From contig NZ_BMQI01000025.1 of NCBI RefSeq assembly GCF_014648035.1, positions 1-64,000 on the forward strand: a stretch of DNA of 64,000 nt. The letters run 5' to 3'. A program made the position numbers and the translations under genes. Under the pieces are notes generated by a model that was not told where the DNA came from, did no database searches, and worked only from the letters and a program-made list of their open reading frames with translations. This DNA is from Shewanella algicola. GTDB taxonomy: Bacteria > Pseudomonadota > Gammaproteobacteria > Enterobacterales > Shewanellaceae. Below are positions 49,201 through 58,820 of the stretch, piece after piece (positions within the stretch are counted from its first letter, which is position 1; every line of letters starts with the position of its first letter).

Positions 49201-50041
49201 CCCGGGTGCTGATGATGAAGACTTTAGCGATGAGCTACTGCAATTGCAGTTACAAGATGATGAACTCATTGAACCACAACTCGACCGCTTTAGCTTTGAA
49301 CGAGGCGCTAACGCAGGTAGCTTTATGCATTTGGTATTAGAGCTGTTTGATTTTACCCAAGCAGACACCGAACTTGCTGGCGCACTACAAAAAGCCATGA
49401 AGCAATACGGTTTTGATGAAACATTATGGTTTGAACCGTTAAGCCTGTGGTATCAACATATCTTAGCCACACCGTTAGCCAAGCATCAATCGGTTCACAA
49501 TAGCTCAGATGCCATTAGCCTAATGCAATTGCCGCCAAAACAAACCAGTGTCGAAATGGAGTTTTACCTGCCTATATCCACATTACAAGCACAGCAGTTA
49601 AACCACATTTTACAGCAACACGGCTATGTCGCCGGACTCGACTTTGACACCTTGCAAGGCATGCTAAAAGGCTTTATCGATTTAACTTTTGAGCACCAGG
49701 GCCGCTATTACATTGCCGATTATAAGTCTAACCACCTTGGCGACAAGTTTAGCGACTACAGTGAAAGCGCCATGGCACAAGCCATTAATAGCCACCGCTA
49801 TAACTTGCAGTACATCTTGTATACCCTGGCATTGCATCGTTACTTACGCTTACGCTTACCCGGCTATGATTACCAACAACACCTAGGCGGCTGCTATTAC
49901 TTATTTTTACGCGGCATGAGCCCACAGCACCCTGGCAGCGGCGTATATTTTGACAAACCACCCCAAGCGTTAATTGAACAACTCGACAGCCTATTTAATG
50001 GTAATGCGACTCACGCTGTTTTGGAGACGCCAACATGCTAA
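46277..50041 (+). CDS. recB: RecBCD exonuclease V beta subunit RecB
   Basis: Protein of 1254 residues: SF1A 3'-5' helicase with Walker A [13 protein letters not shown], helicase motif II [10 protein letters not shown], motif III/[22 protein letters not shown], motif [15 protein letters not shown], and motif VI [9 protein letters not shown]. The C-terminal nuclease domain (~1040-1254) has the RecB family motif [28 protein letters not shown] with the active-site Asp and Lys. Overlaps recC by four bases (ATGA) and recD by seven. Confidence 0.96.
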   Translation: [1254 protein letters not shown]

Positions 50042-52182
50042 TGCTCAGTCAACCTATCGATTTATTGCTTAAACAATGGCAGCAACAGCGCCTATTAACC
50101 CCGCTTGACCGTCACTTTGCTCTTGAGCTAGCTAGTATTGAATCTATGCCAACTCAAGTATCGACTGACGCTTCTGTACAGAACACAGCCGCTAATGTTG
50201 AAAACGTGCAACAGCCATTACAGCCATTACAGCCAGATAACAGTTCAACATCGCTGTTTTTGTTAGTGTGCGCATTATTAAGCCAACAACTGTCTAATCA
50301 GCACAGCTGTTTGGTTATTAAGCAAATTAATTTAGCTAATCCAATGGCAGAAGACAGCCACAAATATGCACAAATTAACTGCCAAATCAGCCTAAGTCAT
50401 AACCAATTGATCGAACAAATCAGTCGGTTTGACGCTGTCGGTTTACCCGGTGACAATAAGCCATTAATTTTAGAGCATGGCCGTTTATACCTTAATAAAT
50501 ACCACTTCTTTGAAACTCAAGTCGCTCATAAACTGACCCAGCTTGCCAACCAGAAAATCAGTATTGATTTAAGCCAAAGCCAATTGCCGCAGCTTATCGA
50601 CAGCTTATTTCCCAATAAACAAACGGCTAATTCTGCCACTATCGATTGGCAAAAAATCGCCACAGCAACCGCGCTCATCAACGCATTAGCGGTGATCACT
50701 GGCGGCCCAGGTACCGGTAAAACCACCACGGTCACCAAGTTATTATTATTGCTGCTTACCCAATCGAGTTTAACCATTCGCCTAGTCGCGCCCACAGGTA
50801 AAGCGGCGGCACGCTTAAGTGAATCGATTAAAGCTTCAAAACAGCGTTTGCACAAAGAGTTGACCCAATTAGCCGACCAAAGCATTACAGCTGTACTAAT
50901 TGAAGCACTTACCAACATTCCAGAAGAAGCCTCAACACTGCACCGGCTCTTAGGGGTTATTCCTAACTCGCATCAATTTAGGCATCATCAAGACAACCCA
51001 TTACGGCTCGACTTATTAGTGGTCGACGAAGCCTCAATGGTCGATTTACCCATGATGCACAAACTACTCAGCGCCTTACCCGCTCATGGCCGGTTGATTT
51101 TACTGGGCGATCAAGACCAGCTTGCCTCCGTTGAAGCTGGCGCTGTATTAGCCGACATTTGCATTGGTCTAAAACATGGGCAAGACAATATGCCCTCACC
51201 CACACCTTCGCCATGGTCAATGCGTTACAGCCAGGCCCAGGCACAGCAAATTGGCCAATTGACAGGCCAAGATGTGAATCAGTTTATTCACCCACAACCT
51301 AAAATCGGCGACAGCTTATGCATGTTAATGCACAGTCATCGTTTTAAAGGTGATGCCGGCATTGGCTTACTCGCAAATGCCGTCAATCAGGCTAACGTGG
51401 CAGCTATCCGTCAGGTGTGGCGCCAGCAACACGCCGAGCTGAATTGGTATGAACACCAACAAAATGCCCAAGGTGAAAATGCGGGTAAACAGCAATTACT
51501 TGCGCTATCGGTACAGGCTTATGGTGAATATTTACAGCAAGTTAACGCCAATCAACAGGCAATACTGTCACAGGCTCAGCAACACACAGATCCAGAGCAA
51601 AATGCACCAATTGTGTTACCACACAGCGAACAAGCCATTATCGACAGCTTTAACCAATACCGTATTTTATGCGCCATGCGTGCCGGTGAATTTGGCGTTG
51701 AAGGCATCAACATTGCGGTGACAGAAAGCCTAAAACAAGCCCGATTAATCCATGCTCAAGGTGAGTTTTACCTCGGCAGGCCAATCATTATTCAAAGTAA
51801 CGATTACAACCTAGGCTTATTCAATGGCGACATTGGATTAATTTTACAAGACCGCAATAAACCAGAGCGCTTAATGGCCCATTTTGTCATGGCAGATGGA
51901 AGCTTATTAAAAGTGTTGCCCGCCAGATTGCCAAGCCACGAAACCTGCTACGCCATGACAGTACACAAAAGTCAGGGCAGCGAATTTGATAAAGTCAGTT
52001 TTGTCCTACCCAGACGCCCTAGCATCGCCCAATGGCAGTTACTCACCAAAGAGCTGGTATACACCGCCATCACCCGCGCCAAAAACCATTTTTATTGCTT
52101 AGGCAGCGCAAACATATTTGAAAAAGCCAGCCAACAAGCCACCTCACGTGCATCAGGTTTAGCCTGGCGATTGTGGGGATGA
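50035..52182 (+). CDS. recD: RecBCD exonuclease V alpha subunit RecD
   Basis: Protein of 715 residues: 5'-3' SF1B helicase with Walker A ITGGPGTGKTTTVTKL, motif Ia LVAPTGKAAARLSES, DEAD-like motif II LLVVDEASMVDLPMM, motif III LILLGDQDQLASVEAGAVLADI, and C-terminal motifs YAMTVHKSQGSEFD and ELVYTAITRAK. The N-terminal ~170 residues bind RecC. A Pro/Gln repeat (LQPLQPLQPD) occurs in a divergent linker near residue 60. Last gene of the operon. Confidence 0.95.
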   Translation: MLMLSQPIDLLLKQWQQQRLLTPLDRHFALELASIESMPTQVSTDASVQNTAANVENVQQPLQPLQPDNSSTSLFLLVCALLSQQLSNQHSCLVIKQINLANPMAEDSHKYAQINCQISLSHNQLIEQISRFDAVGLPGDNKPLILEHGRLYLNKYHFFETQVAHKLTQLANQKISIDLSQSQLPQLIDSLFPNKQTANSATIDWQKIATATALINALAVITGGPGTGKTTTVTKLLLLLLTQSSLTIRLVAPTGKAAARLSESIKASKQRLHKELTQLADQSITAVLIEALTNIPEEASTLHRLLGVIPNSHQFRHHQDNPLRLDLLVVDEASMVDLPMMHKLLSALPAHGRLILLGDQDQLASVEAGAVLADICIGLKHGQDNMPSPTPSPWSMRYSQAQAQQIGQLTGQDVNQFIHPQPKIGDSLCMLMHSHRFKGDAGIGLLANAVNQANVAAIRQVWRQQHAELNWYEHQQNAQGENAGKQQLLALSVQAYGEYLQQVNANQQAILSQAQQHTDPEQNAPIVLPHSEQAIIDSFNQYRILCAMRAGEFGVEGINIAVTESLKQARLIHAQGEFYLGRPIIIQSNDYNLGLFNGDIGLILQDRNKPERLMAHFVMADGSLLKVLPARLPSHETCYAMTVHKSQGSEFDKVSFVLPRRPSIAQWQLLTKELVYTAITRAKNHFYCLGSANIFEKASQQATSRASGLAWRLWG

Positions 52183-52378
52183 TGGTACTCTAGGCTTATA
52201 TACCAAAGACATCGAGTCATATGAAATATCTTGCTAACTGATATTTTTCGTTTTGATCGCTTTACATTTTAGCGAAAAGACACGCTAAAGTTACTCGAGA
52301 CATCACTCTTAAAATCAATTACCATTAATGCTATAAATGGATAAAATCAAAAACTTAAAGAACTTAAAAGGACTTATT

Positions 52379-53167
52379 GTGAAAAAAATATTGTTTATCG
52401 CCTGTGTGCTCTTATCATCTAACAGCTTTGCTTTAGAACTCGCTAAATACCCAATAGAGCTGAGTTCTGGTGATGGTGTCAATGTTGTTATTGCGCCAAC
52501 AACGGATAAAAAACAAGCGTTAGTTAAAGTAATAGGCATTAATCACGAGATTGATGACATTACATTTTTAACAGATTTTAAACCTCATGGTAGTAACAAC
52601 GCTTATAAATATACTTATGATGGTACTGAGCGAAGTTTAATCAGTGTTGATGACGGATATGGCTGTTGCTCGTACACTCTGTATATACCAGGGACCAGAG
52701 ACGGTATTTATTTAGCAACAAAAGAAAAGTCTAACCCAGTCATTGTTGCAGATTTAAAAGCGCAATATGAACAGCAACAGAGTCAAGGTATTCAAGCTAA
52801 GTTAGCAACCTTTAATCGTGAAAAACACTTAACTTACCAGCAGAAAAATATCATTGATGCGAATAACGAAATAGATAAGCAATGCGGCCTCAAAGTAGAG
52901 ACAAAAGTTGATTGGAAAACAATTGATGATAAAACGTTGCAAACTTACGCTGTCGGTTCATTTTGCGCACAAGTAGCAAATGAAATGGTTTCTATGTGTG
53001 AAAACGATCAAAGCTTTAAAAATAAAATCGCTCACATTAATACCATTGAATGCCAATTTACTGATGAGTTAAAACTGCGTCAAAACAATGAAACCCTGAC
53101 ATTTAAAACGGCACCAAAAGCGCCAAACCAGCCTCAATTTATTAAAGCCTACTTATTGAATCTATAA
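52379..53167 (+). CDS. Secreted protein of unknown function
   Basis: Protein of 262 residues. GTG at 52379 is chosen because AAAAGGA lies seven bases upstream and the encoded N terminus (KKILFIACVLLSSNSFA, cleavage before LE) is a clean Sec signal peptide; a longer reading from 52337 puts 14 polar residues before it. The mature protein has a CC pair (DGYGCCSYTLY) and later four cysteines (CGL, FCAQ, MCEN, ECQF), so disulfides are likely. I do not recognise the family. No operon partner; a terminator follows. Confidence 0.75.
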   Translation: MKKILFIACVLLSSNSFALELAKYPIELSSGDGVNVVIAPTTDKKQALVKVIGINHEIDDITFLTDFKPHGSNNAYKYTYDGTERSLISVDDGYGCCSYTLYIPGTRDGIYLATKEKSNPVIVADLKAQYEQQQSQGIQAKLATFNREKHLTYQQKNIIDANNEIDKQCGLKVETKVDWKTIDDKTLQTYAVGSFCAQVANEMVSMCENDQSFKNKIAHINTIECQFTDELKLRQNNETLTFKTAPKAPNQPQFIKAYLLNL

Positions 53168-53197
53168 TATTTATTTAAAATCAATAAATTAACAACA

Positions 53198-53223
53198 AAA
53201 AAAGCACCTTATGGTGCTTTTTT
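53198..53223. terminator. Terminator after the secreted hypothetical gene
   Basis: Perfect 11-bp stem AAAAAAGCACC / GGTGCTTTTTT with a four-base loop. T-runs on both strands allow use in either direction. Confidence 0.92.
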
Positions 53224-53333
53224 GTGATCAATTAAAATAAATCCAGCTTAATCACCATAAAACAAACAGAACAACCTAACTTTAATGGTATTTTAGATTA
53301 GTTGTCGTAGTGAAAAGCATTCGTTATCACTAA

Positions 53334-53356
53334 AAGCCACTAACATACGGTGGCTT
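53334..53356 (-). terminator. Terminator of the S9 peptidase operon
   Basis: On the minus strand, stem AAGCCAC / GTGGCTT with a nine-base loop is followed by TTTTA, about 20 bp past the peptidase stop codon. Confidence 0.65.
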
Positions 53357-53374
53357 CATTAAATGACAAGAAAG

Positions 53375-55273
53375 TTATAGTGTTGGCGTGACTTCACTTT
53401 GAGCAAAGCTTTGCTGCATAAATTGATCAATACTGTTGTATAACGCTTGCTGAGTATTAATGTAGTTAAACCCATGAACTTCATTACCAAAAAACATCGA
53501 CTCATACGGCTTGCCTAATTTATCCAACACGTACTTCAAGCGGAAATAATGCTCCGAATCAACCACGCGGTCCCTGCCACCTTGAGCAATAAAAATAGGA
53601 ATCGACAGTTCATTCATTCTATACACTGGAGAGTACTCAACTAAGGTGTCCCAAGATTCATTTGGGTCGCCAAGAATATCAATTAACACCCGTCGAGAAT
53701 CATCTTTTTCAGAAATATTATGATCTGAAAACAGCAATGGAATGTCTGTTACGCCAGCATAAGAAATGGCACATTTATACAAATCAGGCCGTCTTATGGC
53801 ACTAATTAATGCAGAGTAACCACCGTAACTAATGCCAAATACACACACTTTTTGGCCGTCAATATCTTGCCTAGCAATGGCTTGAGTTACTGCAGATTCA
53901 ATATCATCTTCAATGAGCCGGCCCCATTGGCGCTTGCCACTATTAAGAAATTTTTTGCCAAATCCTGATGAGCCACGATAGTTTGGCGTTAATACCGCAT
54001 AGCCTTTTTGCACAAAATAATGCACATCAACTGAAAAATGTCGCGTGTCATTAACACCTAATGGCCCGCCATGAGGCATCACCAATAAAGGCACATCTTT
54101 CACAGAAGGATTGTTTGGCATGGTTAAATACGACTCAACTTCAACACCATCTGAAGAAATCGATTTAATCACTGAGCTTTTACCTAATGAGTACTTATTT
54201 AACCAGGGACGCTCTTCACCAATCAGCTGACTATGACCTGTTTTGGTGTCAAATAAATAATAAGCTGAAGGTGAGTCAATCGATTGATTAATAGTGACTA
54301 TTTTTTGGTAATCTTGATCAAAGTGAATCACATAACTGTCTTCTTTGTCCTCTGATGCGCTGGTGTATGTCGACAGCTTATTGTCATAATTTTGCACCAA
54401 TACACCGCCGAGCATATAGGTATAACCTATGATGCTGCTGTCATAAGGATTTTGAATAATGCCAACAATATCTCGCCCTGGTAAACGGTACACTTCGCCG
54501 ATAAACGTCTGAGACTGAATATCATAACGAGATAAACTTTGATAACCACTTTGCTGTTCGGATAACACTAACAGTTCATTTTTAGCATCATCAAACCACA
54601 CGGGTATAAATTTAGTTTGATCACTTTGCCGCCAAACTTGTTGCCACTTTCGGCTGTTAGCTCTTTTAACATGAACTTCTGTAACACCACCTTCGCTAAT
54701 AAAATTAACGTTGGGTTCACCAAAAGAGTTAAGTAACCATCCCCCTTCTGGAAATGGGCCTTTTGATATACGCTTTTTACTACGAAACTGTGCCTCAAAA
54801 CTGTCTTCAGTCACGTTAATAGTAAATAAGTGGGCTTTACCATTTTTATAGCGCTGAGCAATAAAGGTGTCGTCAACCGCAAGTAATGGGTCAAATAAAT
54901 AAGTATGTTTTAATAAAGCAACCTGAGTCAGGCTATTGGCTTCATCCACTTTGTACACCAATAACTGCATACCAGAGTGGCGATCAAATGTGGTGACACT
55001 AAAATAGGTTTTTCCTAACCAACCAAAGTCACTAATAACCCTCTTAGATTGCAGGCCAAAACTAATTACCTTGGTGTCCCAACTAAAATCAGTGCCAGCA
55101 AGTATCACGGTATAATTGTTATCGACCAGCTTTTTATACAGTAAGTGTTGCCCCTGCGGACTTAACTTAGGGGCGACGACATCTGGGTTTCTGAAGAAGT
55201 CGTTTTCGAGGTTTGCTGTTGCAGTCATCGAAAAAAACGTTAGTGCGATGAGAATAGCGTTAATCAGCTTCAT
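53375..55273 (-). CDS. S9-family (prolyl oligopeptidase-type) serine peptidase, exported
   Basis: Protein of 632 residues with a Sec signal (MKLINAILIALTFFSMTATA), a beta-propeller-like N-terminal region (~30-370) and a C-terminal alpha/beta-hydrolase domain. Nucleophile elbow is GISYGGYSALISA (around residue 480), the oxyanion strand is PLLVMPHGGPLGVNDTRHF, the acid is in AQGGRDRVVDSEHYF, and the His is in GNEVHGFNYINT. Probably a dipeptidyl or oligopeptidase of the periplasm. It overlaps the upstream small gene by four bases (ATGA), so the two are co-translated. Confidence 0.9.
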   Translation of the reverse strand: MKLINAILIALTFFSMTATANLENDFFRNPDVVAPKLSPQGQHLLYKKLVDNNYTVILAGTDFSWDTKVISFGLQSKRVISDFGWLGKTYFSVTTFDRHSGMQLLVYKVDEANSLTQVALLKHTYLFDPLLAVDDTFIAQRYKNGKAHLFTINVTEDSFEAQFRSKKRISKGPFPEGGWLLNSFGEPNVNFISEGGVTEVHVKRANSRKWQQVWRQSDQTKFIPVWFDDAKNELLVLSEQQSGYQSLSRYDIQSQTFIGEVYRLPGRDIVGIIQNPYDSSIIGYTYMLGGVLVQNYDNKLSTYTSASEDKEDSYVIHFDQDYQKIVTINQSIDSPSAYYLFDTKTGHSQLIGEERPWLNKYSLGKSSVIKSISSDGVEVESYLTMPNNPSVKDVPLLVMPHGGPLGVNDTRHFSVDVHYFVQKGYAVLTPNYRGSSGFGKKFLNSGKRQWGRLIEDDIESAVTQAIARQDIDGQKVCVFGISYGGYSALISAIRRPDLYKCAISYAGVTDIPLLFSDHNISEKDDSRRVLIDILGDPNESWDTLVEYSPVYRMNELSIPIFIAQGGRDRVVDSEHYFRLKYVLDKLGKPYESMFFGNEVHGFNYINTQQALYNSIDQFMQQSFAQSEVTPTL

Positions 55274-55827
55274 AATTGATTCCCTTCAATTGATTTAGCA
55301 TATTCAAAAAAGTGATCTTTTTCTTTGCCTGTGTAGTTCAAATTATATTGAGTTAACACTTCAGGATAACTCGCTTCCATGTATTCCAACGCTTGGCTGG
55401 CTTTGTTATTAAAATAGAATCGAGCACCACCAATCAAGGTATCTAAACTTCCATTCATTTCGGTATACATTGAAAGGTGGCCTGCATAATTAATCTTTCC
55501 GGCCTCAACATTTATCACGTAGCCTTGTTCGGCAACGTCAATATACGTCCGTTTACCTAGGTACACGCGGTCCCATGTGTAACTGCCTGCATCTACCACT
55601 TCTAGCCAATAGTTGTAATTAGGTTTAACTTGTTCGAGCTTCAAATCTGACAGCCAGCCTTTACCCTCTATGGTAATATGGCTCGGTACGTAACCTTGCT
55701 CAATTTTCATTGCAACAAGAATATACCCCTCGTCGTCATTCAATTTGGGAAGGCAATACCCTAAAGTTGACACTCCACATAACGCCATACCAAAAGCGCC
55801 TAACACCCATTGTCGATATTGATTCAC
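55270..55827 (-). CDS. Exported small protein, DUF2846-like, coupled to the S9 peptidase
   Basis: Protein of 185 residues with an N-terminal hydrophobic segment (VLGAFGMALCGVSTLGYC) that could be a signal peptide or anchor; the Cys residues in it do not form a clear lipobox. The body is beta-rich (GYILVAMKIEQGYVPSHITIEGKGWL ... GYVINVEAGKINYAGHLSMY), with the 'xxVxAGKxxYxG' pattern seen in DUF2846-type proteins, but I am not sure of the family. Its stop overlaps the peptidase start, suggesting a functional pair, for example accessory or inhibitor; this is inference. Confidence 0.7.
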   Translation of the reverse strand: MNQYRQWVLGAFGMALCGVSTLGYCLPKLNDDEGYILVAMKIEQGYVPSHITIEGKGWLSDLKLEQVKPNYNYWLEVVDAGSYTWDRVYLGKRTYIDVAEQGYVINVEAGKINYAGHLSMYTEMNGSLDTLIGGARFYFNNKASQALEYMEASYPEVLTQYNLNYTGKEKDHFFEYAKSIEGNQL

Positions 55828-56049
55828 ACAACCACTCCATGTCGATTGTTATTATTGATGAAGTCGATAAATTACTGACTCCATTGTCATTGTTAACTTT
55901 TTTCAACACAAAAAGATAACAAATAAAGGCTTAATATAAAATAAAAATTCTTAGGGTCTGTTAAAATTAACGCCCCCAATGTAAAGTAAATTTTCTTCCC
56001 TCTACCAATTTACGGTATCCTTAGCCAAAATAGTTAACCGCAGCCTTTA

Positions 56050-56406
56050 ATGCCTTCAAATCTTATTGCCAAGTTTACCGATATCGCGACTAGTGCTTCG
56101 CCTCAATCAGGCAGTGTTATCAACACCGCTACGCCAAACCCAAACCCGATAACCTGCTCAAACTGTCAAGCATGTTGCTGCCGATTAGAGGTGATGTTAA
56201 TTACCGAAACCGGCGTACCCAAAGCCTATATAGCCAAAGATGATTGGGGCGGAGAAGTGATGCGCCGACTTGATGATGGTTGGTGTGCCGCCCTAGACAG
56301 AGACACCATGATGTGTTCGATTTACGAACTAAGACCGCTGATTTGCCGTGAATTTGAAATGGCTGAATATGAATGTGAACAAGAACGTAAAGCGTTTGGG
56401 ATTTAA
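56050..56406 (+). CDS. YkgJ-family cysteine-cluster protein
   Basis: Protein of 118 residues with the Cys-cluster signature CSNCQACCCRLEVM, then GWCAALDRDTMMCSIYELRPLICREFE, the pattern of YkgJ/UPF0153 zinc- or iron-binding proteins. The N-terminal ~35 residues are low-complexity (Ser/Pro/Asn-rich) and not part of the domain. Function unknown. No operon partner obvious. Confidence 0.87.
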   Translation: MPSNLIAKFTDIATSASPQSGSVINTATPNPNPITCSNCQACCCRLEVMLITETGVPKAYIAKDDWGGEVMRRLDDGWCAALDRDTMMCSIYELRPLICREFEMAEYECEQERKAFGI

Positions 56407-56604
56407 GCCTTTTTATTGCGCACTTATGCTGGTTATCACCATAGAACCTATATCAAAAACGAGCTCAAACATCACAAACTGGCTGAAATAATATTAACGG
56501 TGACTTGCGCTTGAGGGGCATCGGTCTTTATCATAAGCACTACTTTTTTAGGGTTAATGCAATCAAATGTTAACCCCCTTCTTTTTTGGTTTTCAGGAGT
56601 AAGC

Positions 56605-57615
56605 ATGCCAAAGATTAATCTGCTGTTATTGTGCGGCGGTGGCAGTGCAGAACACGATATTTCGTTAATGTCTGCACGTTTTTTTGAGTCATCACTGGCA
56701 ACGTCAGATAAATTTTCGGTACTTAAATTAGTACTCGACGAGCACGGGCATTACCACACAGAAGACGGCAAATTATGCGATTTAACCAACCGCCGTGAAA
56801 TCCGCTTTGAAGACAACAACACACCGGCTTGGTCGGTTGATTATGTTATTCCTTGTATTCACGGCTTTCCAGGTGAAACAGGCGATATCCAGTCGTACTT
56901 TAACTTAATCCAATTGCCCTATTTTGGCTGTGAGTCTGAAGCGTCAAGCAATTGCTTTAACAAGATCACCGCTAAAATGTGGTTTTCTGCCCTAGGCGTA
57001 CCTAATACGCCGTACATCTTTTTACATCAACTTGACGATGATGCCATTAAGCAGACTGAAGCAGCATTTGACCAGTGGGGCTCGGTGTTTGTTAAAGCCG
57101 CTTCTCAGGGCTCGTCTGTAGGCTGTTATAAAGTCGATGCCAAAGCCAAAATCGCCAATGTACTTAAAGATGCCTTTAGCTACGCACCTTACGTGGTGGT
57201 TGAGCAAACCATTCATGCTCGCGAGTTAGAAGTGGCGGTGTACGAATATCAAGGTGAAGTCGTGGCAACCTTACCCGGCGAGATTATTTGCGACAGCAAT
57301 ACCTTTTACTCATTTGAAGAAAAGTACGCTAAAAACAGTAAAGCACGCACCGATGTTGTAGCAGATAATCTCAGTCCAGAAGTTAGCCAGCAAATTCGAG
57401 ATTATGCCATCAAAGCCTTTAAAGGCATGAAGCTACGTCATTTATCGCGTATTGATTTCTTTTTAACTCAAGATAATGAAATTCTACTCAATGAAATCAA
57501 CACTTTCCCAGGGCTAACACCTATTTCGATGTTCCCGAAGATGTTACAAAATAATGGCCATGATTTTACTGAGTATTTAATTGATGTAATTGGCAGACAA
57601 GTCGATTTGTCGTAA
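56605..57615 (+). CDS. ddl: D-alanine--D-alanine ligase
   Basis: ATP-grasp enzyme of 336 residues that joins two D-Ala for peptidoglycan. Motifs: [17 protein letters not shown] (N-terminal), [33 protein letters not shown] (ATP lid), and C-terminal [31 protein letters not shown] with the Mg2+-binding Glu/Asn. ATG 56605 has AGGAG six bases upstream and gives the canonical [12 protein letters not shown] start; an ATG at 56557 would add 16 residues and lacks such a site. Outside the dcw cluster, so a DdlA-type stand-alone copy. Confidence 0.94.
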   Translation: MPKINLLLLCGGGSAEHDISLMSARFFESSLATSDKFSVLKLVLDEHGHYHTEDGKLCDLTNRREIRFEDNNTPAWSVDYVIPCIHGFPGETGDIQSYFNLIQLPYFGCESEASSNCFNKITAKMWFSALGVPNTPYIFLHQLDDDAIKQTEAAFDQWGSVFVKAASQGSSVGCYKVDAKAKIANVLKDAFSYAPYVVVEQTIHARELEVAVYEYQGEVVATLPGEIICDSNTFYSFEEKYAKNSKARTDVVADNLSPEVSQQIRDYAIKAFKGMKLRHLSRIDFFLTQDNEILLNEINTFPGLTPISMFPKMLQNNGHDFTEYLIDVIGRQVDLS

Positions 57616-57680
57616 CTGCTTTTGTCATAAACCAGGTATGTGACAAACACGTTCATCGGTGTTTAAACGAGACAAAAAAC

Positions 57681-57703
57681 AAGGCCAGCAATTTGCTGGC
57701 CTT
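57681..57703. terminator. Terminator between ddl and the nap operon
   Basis: Perfect 10-bp stem AAGGCCAGCA / TGCTGGCCTT with a three-base loop between two convergent units. The minus-strand side is followed by TGTTTTTTGT, so it can end the napEDABC transcript; the plus-strand side is weaker. Confidence 0.8.
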
Positions 57704-57730
57704 ATTCATTTTAGTGTATCTTGAAAGCCT

Positions 57731-58330
57731 TTAGAAACCTTCTACACCTGCCATATCAGGTAACTGGTGCGCAATCCCCTTATGACAATCGATACAGGTT
57801 TTTTCGCCGCTAGCTAATGACGTTGAATGCATTTGCGATGCACGCTTAGACTGACGGGTAAAATCCATATAATCAAAGTTATGACAGTTACGACACTCTA
57901 AAGAGTCATTGGCTTTAAGGCGGTTCCATTCATTTTCAGCTAAATGGCGACGCTTTGCTTCAAACTTTTCACGGGTGTTAATGGTACCAAACACCTTACC
58001 CCACACTTCTTTAGACGCTTGCATTTTACGAGCAATTTTATCTGTCCAGTTATGCGGTACATGGCAATCAGGACACGTTGCACGCACACCACTGCGGTTA
58101 GTAAAGTGAATCGTTGTTTGCAACTCTTGGTAAACGTTGTTTTCCATTTCGTGACAACCGATACAAAACTCTTCGCGGTTAGTTAATTCTAAAGCCGTGT
58201 TAAAACCACCCCAGAAAATAATCCCCGCAATAAAGCCACCGATGGTCAAAAAGCCAAGACTGTAATGGACACTCGGACGAAGCAGAATTTTCCATACCAG
58301 TTTTAGTTGTTCAAGCAGTTTTGCTAACAT
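57731..58330 (-). CDS. napC: NapC/NirT tetraheme c-type cytochrome, quinol oxidase for nitrate reduction
   Basis: Membrane-anchored protein of 199 residues with one N-terminal TM ([22 protein letters not shown]) and four CxxCH heme sites: CIGCH, CPDCH, CRNCH and CIDCH. It passes electrons from menaquinol/ubiquinol to NapB/NapA in the periplasm. Last gene of the operon, nine bases after napB. Many Shewanella route nitrate electrons through CymA, so a dedicated NapC here marks the NAP-alpha type cluster. Confidence 0.94.
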   Translation of the reverse strand: MLAKLLEQLKLVWKILLRPSVHYSLGFLTIGGFIAGIIFWGGFNTALELTNREEFCIGCHEMENNVYQELQTTIHFTNRSGVRATCPDCHVPHNWTDKIARKMQASKEVWGKVFGTINTREKFEAKRRHLAENEWNRLKANDSLECRNCHNFDYMDFTRQSKRASQMHSTSLASGEKTCIDCHKGIAHQLPDMAGVEGF

Positions 58331-58338
58331 ATTGACTC

Positions 58339-58809
58339 CTAGTGCTTAACCGCGGCTTTCGCTTTAATTAAGTGATCAATGTCAACGAAGTCATTTTCAA
58401 CTAACAATTTCGCATCCAATTGCGGTGCATGACACTGGGTACAAAAATAACGACGAGGCGACAAATCCGCTAAGAAATTATTGTCGCGGTCCATATAGTG
58501 CGTCACGCTAACCATAGGTGCTTGTGTGTGGCCGGTGCTGGTACGAGCATGGCATTGAACACACTTATTCACTTTAAGATCAATCTGATAACCGTCAATC
58601 TTATGTGGAATAACCGGTGGTTGCATTGGGTAATTACGCACCTGTTTAACGTCAGTATTGATCACCGCTTGCATGGCTGGCGGAGTCGGTTCTACGTTAA
58701 TGGGTGCTAAACGCAATGTGTCGATTTTTTCTTCAGGTACGCTGGTCGCCATAACGCTAACAGAGAAGCCGAGTAACGCGATAATCGATAATAATTTACC
58801 TGTTTTCAT
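58339..58809 (-). CDS. napB: Periplasmic nitrate reductase small subunit NapB (diheme cytochrome c)
   Basis: Protein of 156 residues with a Sec signal ([21 protein letters not shown]) and two CxxCH heme sites, [12 protein letters not shown] and CTQCHAP; histidines in PHKIDGYQ and SVTHYMDRD are expected distal ligands. It delivers electrons to NapA. Twelve bases downstream of napA. Confidence 0.94.
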   Translation of the reverse strand: MKTGKLLSIIALLGFSVSVMATSVPEEKIDTLRLAPINVEPTPPAMQAVINTDVKQVRNYPMQPPVIPHKIDGYQIDLKVNKCVQCHARTSTGHTQAPMVSVTHYMDRDNNFLADLSPRRYFCTQCHAPQLDAKLLVENDFVDIDHLIKAKAAVKH

Positions 58810-58820
58810 GGTCTGTCTCC

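Noticed and set aside
42519..52182. Missing ptrA between recC and recB as an unusual deletion
   Set aside because: Contiguous recCBD without ptrA is common outside the enterobacteria, so not remarkable.
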